Assembly: GCA_951640165.1 (NCBI GenBank)
Contig: OX621255.1
Span: forward strand, 9,238,001-9,302,000
Origin: Pseudoips prasinana
Lineage: Eukaryota; Arthropoda; Insecta; Lepidoptera; Nolidae
DNA: 64,000 nucleotides
Reading direction: 5' to 3'
Part shown: piece after piece, positions 26,401 to 38,400 of the stretch
How positions within the stretch are numbered: the first letter of the stretch is position 1
How the letters are laid out: each line of letters starts with the position of its first letter
The notes under the pieces: model-generated
Database searches by the model: none
Told to the model about the DNA's origin: nothing
What the model saw: the letters and a program-made list of their open reading frames with translations, nothing else
Translations under genes and position numbers: made by a program

Positions 26401-29400
26401 TTATATTTTACCCAACTAATAAGTATTATATTGCTATACAGCGTCGTAATGCTGCCAGTATGCTGGGAATATTATCAATTCGAGAAAATTTAGAAAACTT
26501 TTAATTTAACGTTTTATCTATTTTGTATATCTACGAGTATATAATTATAAATTATCAATGTCATTTAGAATTTGAATACATTTTTTTATTATACTTTATC
26601 AAGTGTTCCTGCAGCGGGGCTGACAGATTCTTCCAATTGATGGCGGCCGCGTCGGTGATAGCGCCACCGAACCCTTCGATGGTCTGGTACTTGGTCTCGA
26701 GATCCAAGACGAGATTTGCCGCACATGATTTGTTGCCTGGAAGATTACAAAGATACTCTAAATACAGTAGGTTCCAATGTGGATACACCACCTTCGTAAT
26801 AAAGACGTTAAGGTTGTCTGGACGTCGCCGACTATATGTATAATATTTTAGAACAATATCATTAGTAACAACACATTGCTCAGTATTTGTCTATAAGAAA
26901 GTGTTTTAATCCCGTATTTTGATGAAAAGCCATTAAGTACGTCCAAATTTTAGGAACTTGGGGGGTATCGCCTAATTTGCCGTCATCGTGGTCGTGATCG
27001 GCGTTCAAATAGATGGAAGTAAAAATTACTTAACCATTCGTTCAATCGGCTTCAACGTTGAAAATCGATTCCAGACCATTTATGACGTCACATGTGCTCC
27101 TGGAAGCAGATTGAATAGAATATATTGAATAGAATATTGAAAGAGTTAGTCATTTTTAACCGTCATCAATTTGAACGCCGATCACGATCTCCATAACCGG
27201 TGAATTAGACGGTAGCTTTTATTATCACGAAAGACTGGTTTTTACTTGATTTTACCACCTCGCTGGAAGTATAAATTCTATACGGAATTCATTAGATAAT
27301 CAATTCCTATACTTAGTCATGCATGATAATTCGACAGCTATTCCACCTAGTACATGTAATAGGTACACAGGTGATATCATTGCTACGTCAAAAATACAGA
27401 TGATGAATTATTTATCTAGTTGCTGTCATCAACTCTTGCAGCATAAGAATCACAAAACTTAGCTAATGACTGATGAGATCAGCCATTGCAACCAATTCGT
27501 ACTATAATTATATAAATTTTGAGTTCGCAGCGGAAGTCATAACCTATAACTACAAAAGCAGGCACAATGGTATTACCTACTAAGAAAAGAGAACACTTTA
27601 CTCACTAAAATTGTCCAAAGATTGTAGATTGTTAGTCTTCTTCTGAAATCGAAGGCCGCCCTGTAACCATCAAAAATATTCTGTTATTGTTCAAGAAGGT
27701 AGCTGAATCTGGTAGACCTAAGGCTGATTTCAGAGTGACGCGCGCTGCACGCGCCGGAGGCCAGCGCCTCTCAACAGCCATTTTAAGTGTACGCAACGGC
27801 GCGTGCGAGACGCGTCACTCTGAAACGCTAGCTGCCAGTAGAGGAGCTCGGGCAGCGCTGGCCGACGGCGCGCGTCTCACCGGCGGCGGCGCGTTTGAAC
27901 TGCGTGACTATGAAACGCAACTACTATCTAGTGTAATTGTAAGCGCGCGCGTTTGGACGGCGCTGCTCACCGGCGCGACTCTGAAATCAGCCTTATAGGT
28001 AGAGCCAACCGCATGGGCAGATAATTAAGCATTTAAATAAAGATGCTTGGGTTAACAACAACGCTACTGAAATTGATCAGTACACTAAATATAACAATGA
28101 CAGCATACCATCTACCGGGAATCTTAAATGGAATTGCAGACCGTCTCTCAAGAGGAAAGCCAGTTCGAGAATGGCATCTACTACCAAAAGCCATAGAGGC
28201 AATTTTCAGAATGTGGGGTGTCCCAGAAGTGGACTTATTTGCATCAAGAAGAACCGCTGTCGTTCCAGCTTATGTGACACTAGACTCAAGAGATGGATCT
28301 TCTCTTTTTTGCGATGACTTTAGCCAAAGGTGGGAGTTTGCGATTTGGTCGAAAAGTAATTTACAAAATAACTTTATTATCATGTCATCTTAGTCATGTC
28401 ATATAATCATGTCCTCTTAGCCGAATTTCGGTCACGGCGGCCATTCTCAATGGAGACTAGCCATCTGCACAGGACATAGTATAGTCGAAGGTCGACATGT
28501 CCAGAAAGAGGTCAGGTACAGGACCGACCGTTTTAAGCGCTCTCCGGGGCATGGGGATGAAATACCTCCTAAACTTCGAGGTGATATTGAGAAATTTTCT
28601 TAACATAAATATCCCATTTTTGGCCAGATCCAGCATTTGAATCCTGCTTCTACGCTACCGCTAGACAAACCCAAGAAAAGTCGTATATAAAGGACATACC
28701 AAAATGTAAGGTTGGGCGATGATATATCAATGAAACGCTCTGACTGCTGGATAATAACTCACTCTTTATTAATAAGTAAACATGCTTTATATTAATAGGA
28801 AAGGGTGATACATACTTATGTCTAACTTACATACTACACCTCCAACGCAAGGAAAAATAATATGACAGTATTATTTTATTTACTTACAACTAACATAGTA
28901 AATAAATCGCAGTATTATGCACTACAATTGCATGGGTTTTATTAACATCTGAATACATAGTTCTAAATGTTTGTTTTATTTAGATAACATTACAATTTAC
29001 GTAAGCAAACATATCAATGTTTTGTATAGTTATATTGAGTAAAAGTTAAGTTGAATAAAACAATTAATATAAGGTGTAAAATAGTAAAAATATGTAAAAT
29101 GTGTATATAATAAAAATATAATCATGAATAATATAGCTTAGTCCTATTCTTATGTACTAAATCGGTTTTACCATTATCTTTTAATATTTCAACATTTGGT
29201 GCAACATCTTTGATTACCAAGTATGGTCCATTGTAAACACTTTGAAGTTTAGTACCAGTCTCATTTCGTACAAGTATCAAGTCGTTCTCCTTATAGGTAA
29301 TGGGATTACAGGTAGAATCATGTTTCTCTTTTCTTAGTATTTTACTTTGTATTAAATTTTGGTACGCTTCTTTTTGTGATGTTTGGAGTCTGTACTTCAA

Positions 29401-32400
29401 TTCTAAGGGATAATTGTCATAGTTATAAAGTGGCTCTACTGCATTTTTATTCAAATTGGATGGTATATTACAACGTTTCCCGAATACTAACTCATACGGC
29501 GTAAATTTGGTAGCAGTATGAACAGACGTATTGTAGGCGAAGCACCAGTAGGGTAACCATGTACTCCATGAATTCGAATGGTTATCGGTTTGTATTCTTA
29601 AAAAATTACCTAAATTTTTATGAGTATTCTCTAAAGAGCCTATAGTTTGGTGATGGTATGCAGTAGAGTTAAGAGTAGTTATATTTAATAATTTACAAGT
29701 TTCCTGGAAAATTGATGATAAAAATTCAGAACCCCTATCAGTCGCGACTCTATCTGGTATCCCAAAACGGAGTATAAAATTATTAACAAAGTTTTTCGCT
29801 ATCTCATTTGAACTTTTAGAAAACATAGGATATGCCTCTACGTATTTACTTAATTCGCATTGGATAGTCAGTATATACGAATAGTTGTAGTCATCCTTAT
29901 CTAATACGTCAAGGAAAATTTTTTCCATTGAAGAATTCGCAGTAGTTGTTATTACCATAGGTTCTTTAATATAATGAGAATTATGATTCTGCTTTTGGCA
30001 CTTCTCACATTTCTTAATAAATTCCTTAACATCGCGTTCAAGACCTGGCCAAAAGTAATATTTCTTGATATTTTTATACATTCGTCTTATACCAGCGTGG
30101 CCACTAGTTGGTAGAAGATGAAAATCATTTAATATTACTTTTTGGTCGTCTTTGTTGTCAATTATTTCAACATTGTTTAATATACACAATCGCGGTCCGG
30201 ACCAATTAGTGTAATTCTTAATTTCTTTAATTATTTTTTCTATAAATTCGTCATACATTTTACATCTTATGAAAATTAATTCAAGTACATTTATTTTCTC
30301 GCAAAAATATCTCAGTTCCCTCACAAAAGCGGCTGGCGTCAGTTGTGATTGGGATACTGGATTTATAAACAAAGTCATTCTAGATGACGAATAACAAAAC
30401 ACTTTATTCTCTAATTCAATTTCATTAGACTTACGTAAGCTTTTTAGTTTATATTTACCAATAAATTTTAGTTCTACAGAATTTCTCGGTTTACTATGAA
30501 TTTCTACAACTTTTGGTTGCGCAGGCCAATCGTCAGTAGGAACCATAGCACTCGGAGAATCCTGAAGGTCTAATTGTTTTTTACGTTGTGCACGTGTCAT
30601 AACAGAGATAATGCTTTCATGCATAGTTTTTAAGTCTGTCGATGTAATAGGTAGGCGTGACATTGAGTCAGCTATAATATTATCTGATCCTTTTATGTAC
30701 TTTATGATGAAATCATATTCTTCAAGTAAAAGTCTAAATTTCATGAGACGACTAGAGGGATCTCGCATTGTAAATAAATAAATAAGTGGTTTATGATCGG
30801 TTTGAATAATAAAAGTCCTACCATATAAATAAGGGCGAAAATGCTTCACAGCCCAAACTATTGCTAACAGCTCTTTTTCCACTGTGGGGTAGTTAAGTTC
30901 AGCTTTATTGAGGTTTCTGCTTGCAAACGCTATAGGTTTATTATTTTCGTTACATAAGACGGCGCCCAATGAATGTTGCGAAGCATCCGTTTGTAATATA
31001 AACTTATGGTCTGTCGAAAAATCCGGATATTGAAGTATGGGAGGTGAAGATATAATAGATTTTAACTTTAAAAATGCATTCTGACATTTTTCGTCCCATA
31101 TAAATGGCGTATTTTTCTTAGTTAAGCGCGTAAGTGGATACGCTATAAACGCAAAATTTTTGATAAATTTCCTATAATAGTTCGCAAACGCTACAAATCT
31201 TATCAATTCTTCTACATTGTTTGGAACTGGCCAATTGTTCAACGCTTGAATTTTTTGAGGGTCAGGTAGAACACCTTCACCGGATATGATATGTCCTAAA
31301 TATAAAATGTCTTTTTTAAGGAAATTACATTTAAGGGGATTTAATTTTAAATTGACCTGACGTAATCGAGTAAAAACATCAATGAGATTTTTAGCGTGTC
31401 CTTCTAAGGACTTTCCAAAAACGACAAGGTCATCTAAATAAACTAGGCATTTCTCGAAAGTTAACCCTGACATGGCAACAGTCATCATTTTTGAAAATGC
31501 ATTAGGGCTTGTTTTCAACCCCATAGGCATTCTTGTCATCTGATATTGGCCTGAAACGGAAGCAGTACAATTATTGTCTGTGTTACTGTTATTTGCAATT
31601 TTATATTGACCCGAACAAAATGCTGTATATTTTCGACTTTCGGGGTCAAGGTCACATTGGTAGTACCCGCTAGAAAGGTCAAGCGTAGAAAAGTATATAG
31701 CTCCTGAAAGAGAATCCAAAATTCCGGTTATATTAGGGAGGGGAAATTTATCGTCTTGGATGTTATTGTTTAATTTTCTGTAGTCAATTACCAATCGCCA
31801 CTTCCTATTGCCTAAACTATCTATTTTTTTCGGAACCAGTAACAATGGGCTAGACCATTCAGACTGGCATGGCTCAATTATGCCTTCTCGTAACATATCA
31901 CTAATCTGATCATTTACTTCACGTTTTTGGGAATATGGAATTCTATAGGGTTTACTAAATACAGGCTGAGTATTAGGTTTTAAATTAATTTGGTGTTTAT
32001 AAATGTTTGTTGTGGTTAACTGGTCTCCTGGTAATAAAAATACATCTGAAAATTTTGCACATATGTTTTCAATAGTTACTTGCTCTTCAGCATTCAAATG
32101 TTTTAAATTTAATAAGCTAAATAATTTTTTTACACGATTCGAATTGACAATTTTACATTGATTAAAACTACACACATTATATTCGCTAACATTCTGTATG
32201 GTCGGTTGAATATTGTCAAGGGAAACCTCCTTGTCGCTTGTATTTAAAACCAAAATAGGTATCAAGCCATTTGTAGGCTTTACTAACGTACTAGCCAGAA
32301 ATACTTCCTCCTGTAATTCCGAGGAACAAACTAGACATTCTTCTGTAAACGTAGTTTGTATATAATGTATCGATTCTGATCTTGGCGGTAAAATAAAACA

Positions 32401-35400
32401 ATGGGAACTCGATCTTAAAGGTAAAATAATGTTATTATTTAGTGTCAAAGTAGAACAATTAAGATTTAAAATAGCATTAAATTTGGAAAGAAAATCTTGT
32501 CCTAAAATAGCATGTGCCTTACATGGCAAGGAATTAAAAACATAAAACTTATGTTCGAATGAATGACCTGGCGGATCATAACAGTTACTAAGTGTTAAAT
32601 AAACGTATCCGATTGCTTCTATTGAACCGCCTATTCCGTTTATTGTAATGGTCTCTGTATGGAGTGGAATGTTTAATCCAACAACATGTTTATATTTAAT
32701 AGCACAGATGGTTGCGCCGGTGTCTATTAGAAATGAATAGTTATATTTATCTACATATAAATCAATGCAACAAGTACTATCGTTTGCACAAATGAAATCA
32801 TTATTCACGAAAAAATTTGCTTTGTTCCACAGGCGAATTGTCATTAGTGGGTTCATCGTTCAATACACGAATATTTGGATATTGACGTGTCCCTCGATGA
32901 CCCCTATAATTATTATTGTACCTATTATTATAGTTCGAGTACTTACCTCGGTACGATGTTGACGGACCTCGTACTTGATTCTCGAAGGCACGACCACGGC
33001 CTCGGTAGAACGTAGCACCACGGTGCATGGTTGGTCTGCTAAAGTTATTATATGTAGAAGCACCTCGAAACTGGCGAGTAGTCCCAGCATTAAAGTTACC
33101 TCTGTAATACGTAGGTTTATGATAGTTGTTACGCTTTTTATTATACGTTAAAATATCTCCAGACTGAGACGGCAACGCAATTTCCTCATCTACCGCTGCC
33201 TGTACCGCGTCCTTCAATGAGTCAAAATTTCGTGCAGCTATTATAGTGCTAAGACGCCTATTGCGCAACCCGTCGGCAAAACGTTTGATCGCTTGCTTTT
33301 CATTTAAGGGCTGTAAAATTTTTAAATTCTGCGTATTACCGTCGGCTTGCGCGATAGTCAGATCCATGAATATTTCGGTCAATTCTTTGCCGTAATCATC
33401 AATTGATTTTCCATCTTGCCGAACAGATTGTAGTTTATTTTGTAAAGCTACGGAACTCTTTTTAGGTAAAAGAATCGTACGCATATCAGCTAATAATGCA
33501 TCTACGGTTGTATAACTAGTATTAAGTTTCAACTTCGCGGATTGAGAAAGACGACTCTTTAAAACAAAGTTTATCAAATTTAATTTACATTGTTGACCAT
33601 TCAAAATAGAACTATAATAGTCAATTCCGTCAAATGCCGTCAATTAATTGTCTCGTTGATGATTCATCGTTCATGACTGGTAACAAACTTAAAGCTGTTT
33701 TTAAATTAAATTCCATTTTGGAGTCCTTTCCGTTATTTGTTGTCATACCAAATGTTTCGCTACTAGACTTATCAGATACACGTACATGTGATTTATGACA
33801 AAATTCCTTAATCTCTAAATATAATTCTTTAATCCTATCACTATAAGATTTAATTAATGACAAACTTTCGGCACTTAATTCTTTCTTTTCTATTTGATTT
33901 TTTAAACTTGAAAATAAAACGGTGTAACTATTATACGCAACAGTTGCCTCATTGAACTTTTCTTTTAATCGTTCAGGCGTTCTTTTGTCATAACTCAACT
34001 TAGTTAAATTCTCTTTAATTACTCTTAACTTCTCATATACATTGCTAAGTTCTTGGGCCATAATATGTCATCTTAACTAAAAAGGATAATATACTTAACA
34101 TACAAATAAAAGTTACATAAATCGGTTACCATTGGGAGACGTACGTTCCTCGTTGATTTACGTTTAATCGATTTACGTTTGCGCACAGCAAAACACAAAT
34201 TTTGTACACACTTTTTAACACTTAGTGGCACTTATTACAGCTCTCAGTTCTTATCCACTCGGTTTTAGCTCGAAATCGTCCATGCACTGGGTAGGCTTTG
34301 TTCTGGCACACGTTGAACATCTGGTTACATCTGAAGCTCCTCGACGCCCGCGCCGGGTAAATGTTCTCCTCAAAGATTGGCGAATGATTCTTTCATCGAT
34401 CCATGCCTCATGGCAATTTTTGTAACATTTGTAAGCAAAATAAATTGCCAATATCAACAGCAAGCGCACAGCAAAACACAAATTTTGTACACACTTTTTA
34501 ACACTTAGTGGCACTTATTACAGCTCTCAGTTCTTATCCACTCGGTTTTAGCTCGAAATCGTCCATGCACTGGGTAGGCTTTGTTCTGGCACACGTTGAA
34601 CATCTGGTTACATCTGAAGCTCCTCGACGCCCGCGCCGGGTAAATGTTCTCCTCAAAGATTGGCGAATGATTCTTTCATCGATCCATGCCTCATGGCAAT
34701 TTTTGTAACATTTGTAAGCAAAATAAATTGCCAATATCAACAGCAAGCCAAGGATTATCATCATAACTATGCTGATCGCCGATAGATGAAATTGTAGTTG
34801 TTCAGTACTGGCCGAATTAGAAGTCCCAATGCCATTTTGATTGATGATAACATCTTCTCTTTTTGGTGTATTAGAATTGCACATTTTTGAAGATAAAAAA
34901 AAATGAGTCTTTAATCACGTAATGTAGTCTCAGAACCAAATTCGTAAAATGTCCACATGATGACCGAAGTGCGACCCGATGCCTCAATACCAAACATGGC
35001 AGGGTCGCCATGTAAGGTTGGGCGATGATATATCAATGAAACGCTCTGACTGCTGGATAATAACTCACTCTTTATTAATAAGTAAACATGCTTTATATTA
35101 ATAGGAAAGGGTGATACATACTTATGTCTAACTTACATACTACAAAAAACCATCAAATAAGTAAGTGTCCAAGGCGTTATGCTTAATTTTCCACCCCTTA
35201 CGCGGCTGAACTAAATTGGCAGAAGTAAGAATGCTCTATCCTTTCTTATTAAAATTACATTAGATAGAAATGCAATGACAATTTGTTTTCAATCAGCCAT
35301 TACAGGGTTAGCCTGTGACATAAATACTACGAACTACAGCTTTGTCAGTATGGAAAGTATCAGTTCGATGGATTCGGTGGAGCCGTGAACTATAACGAAC

Positions 35401-38400
35401 CCCTAAAGTCCTATACCTTACATCCTATAGCTATATCGCTCGCAAATTTAGTTTTTGTTTGTTGTTGTGTGTTTTGTGTGTTCTGTTTTTTTTTTTTGCC
35501 AGCTGCTTGTTCAACAGATTCCGTACAAGGCGGGTTAAGTCATTACTAACTAACTCTGCCTAACTAGCTATTGCTAAAAACATCCGTCAATAGACAAAAC
35601 TTTGCATTGCATCAAGCTTACATCCTAATTAAAACAAAACAAAATAGCATAATATATAGATCGAACTCTATAATTTCAGCGTTTTGGCAACCTAACCAAG
35701 CGAGCAGAGTTTTAGGAACTGCCAACTGTACGTACCTTGGAGCTGGTATAGGTGACGTAAGTACCAGCAGAGGGTGGAGTCCTCGTGATGGTATCGCAGT
35801 AAGTGGCGTTACACACACAGACCACAGACTTGCCTTCTATCTGCCGCGCCGCACATGGTTTGTCTGCAATTATATTTTTAAAGGTTTTAGGTTTCCAATA
35901 TTGGGGGCCCAATGATCACCATGAACATGATTTCCCTTGAATACAGAGCCACTGTTGCTGTGTGGTGACGGCATAGAACATCATCAGCCCATCTCATCCC
36001 GTGGGAGGCGTAGAAATCGTCCAAGGGAATACCTACCAGAGAATGGGCAGCAGCGTTTTTCTGTGAACCATGACCATCCAATTGCGATCGCCAAACTAAG
36101 CGTGGCTATTATGGCATATCCCCCATTCTTTGGGGAGGCTTTTGTCCAGCAGTGGACGTACTTTGGCTGACATGATGCTAGAGCCACTAACAAGCCACTC
36201 TATTATATTTCTTTACTAAACATACTAAACATACACGCTTGACCATTTATTGGGGTCTTCACAAGAAAATGATAAAAAAAAACATCATTGCTCACTATCA
36301 AGTATCACACAGCAATACGAATTACTATAGGTCCAACCGATGCGGTAGCTGGCCGTGTCTACTAAAGATCTACCCTCACTCCATGTCACTTATATTTATT
36401 TAACATTTTTCTTAGTTATAGATGCCATAGTAGTGGCCATTACTCGAAGTCTTACCGCACGGAACTTTATTTACGAAGACGATGTCACTATCCACATTGC
36501 CTGCCGTAAAAACCCGTTGTACACCTAGCGCACTGAATATGTACAGAGGCTAGCACATCCAGTTACCCGAATCTGTCAAATTTCTTTTATAGATTTTCAA
36601 CTTTATCACAAAAGCATAAGGTTCACTTTCAATTGGGGAAATTTGACAGATGGGGTAGCTTGATGTGCTGGCGTTTGTACATATGTACAACCCGAGATCT
36701 ATATAAGTAGGTATACGTATTACCTAAGATCCTAAATATGATACCAGAACATGTAGTTAATAGATATGTAACAACCAAACCCTATGGAAGCATTATAAAA
36801 GAATATTTGTTAAAAAATGTACAAGATATTTTAGCCCAACTGTAAAATAGACCAGGTTGTCCTGGTGTGTTTTTACACTTTGTGTGTAATTTAATAAAAA
36901 AATGTAGTGCTGTGTATTATAATACTTTTTAAAGTTAAGTACTTTATATATTTAACTTAAGCATATCACAGCACCTAATTTCAAGTGAACTCCCCCTCGC
37001 ACAAAAACCACTGTGGTTTATGCGGGGGCTGTTACGTTACTAATATACTTTCTGTAATTTACTGATCAATAAAAAGAAAATGTATTTACAAAGACAAATA
37101 GGAATTGAGGGGATGTTTAACCGATCTCCTTTATGAGTCCTCAAGTATAAACTTAAGCACGGCTCCAATCTAAACCAAAATTATGCAAATAAACGGATCC
37201 ATTATAAAAAAAACAATGACGATTTGAATTTCAAGGCCAAGCGTTTTTATCAATTGTTACAAGGAAAAATTTGTTCCTCATTACCTTTTTTTTTTTTTTT
37301 TTTGTTTAGGCAGGGGGAATGCTAATGCATGCCACCCGCAAAAAGTGTGTGCGGGTGGGTATGTCGGACTCGCACCGACTAAACCTAACCTGCCGTGGAC
37401 TTCTTCTGGCGCCTGATACGGGGAGCCCCGGGAACGCGGGTATGCTGCTCCGGTGCCCCCTTTTGCGCCGTGTCCCAGATGGTCGGGACACGCACCCGGG
37501 GAGAGCTGTGGGTTGCTCTCCCCATTTGCCGACTTCTGCCAGTACGGCACAGTGACTGCGCCACTAACAGTTCGCTGTCTTCCCGGGGCTGCTTGCACGT
37601 GGCGGCAGTACTTCTCATACTGCCACCGCAACCCCGAGGGGAGTAGGGCTAACGGCTGCCGCCGCCGCCCCGACGCCTCCTCCGTCTACGAGCGGGGTCG
37701 GCTCGTTCCCGATCCCGCTCGGTGGCCTCCTTCTGGAGCATGACTGCTTCGCAGTAGGAGACCACGGCGTCCCATTTGGTGGAGTCGCCAGCCAGCATCG
37801 CATACACGACTGCTGGCGGCGAAAGATCCCGTCCGATCTCAGCGACCAGGACTCGTCTCTCGGCCTCCCAGGCCGGGCACTGCTCCAGCGTATGCTGGGC
37901 AGAGTCCAGGTCGCTCCCGCAATGGTGACAATGTGTCACTTCTCGGCCGATCCGGCACAGATACTCACCGAAACACCCGTGTCCGGTGAGTATCTGAGTC
38001 AGTCTGTAGGTGATGTAACCGCCCTTCCTTCCCACCCAGGCCTCGAGGTGAGGCAGGATAGCACCGACGGCACGTTGGCGCGCGTTCAGGCGCAACTCAA
38101 GCCGTGCGCGCCACCGTGTTAGTACGCGCCGGTGTGCATCCCGCCTATAGGCAACGAGCGTCTGCTCTGGCGCCTCACCGCTCTCCCGGCGGACGCGGAT
38201 CTCGGTGTAAACCGTCGCGGCGTCGCGTCGACTGCCGCCAGGAGATCAAACGGCGGGAAGCGCGCCAGGAGTGTCGCCGCCTCAAAGGATACCGTCCGGT
38301 ATCCTCGTGCGATCCGTATGGCCACCACACGCTGCAGGCTATTCAAAATAGCTCTGCAGCGGGAGGCGCCCGTCAGGCGTTCAGACCAGACGGGCGCCCC

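Larger units (their letters stand above)
28705..35144 (-). mobile_element. Complete Ty3/gypsy retrotransposon
   Basis: A 6.4-kb element bounded by two 134-bp LTRs that look identical, each starting TGTA and ending TACA, flanked by short A-runs that may be the target duplication. It lies in intron 2 of GBA gene A in the same orientation. Internal order from the 5' LTR: a primer-binding-like TGGCGACC, a small membrane-protein ORF with a partial tandem copy, gag in two frames, then a 1244-residue pol. No env-like ORF follows pol. Identical LTRs and an open pol imply a recent insertion. The gag frame break argues that this copy is not autonomous now. Confidence 0.93.

Noticed and set aside
27687..27998. 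103-codon ORF
   Set aside because: Spans the CG-rich TIR element; long only because of composition.
34225..34708. Two plus-strand 66-codon ORFs, identical to each other
   Set aside because: They are antisense shadows of the duplicated membrane-protein ORF on the minus strand.
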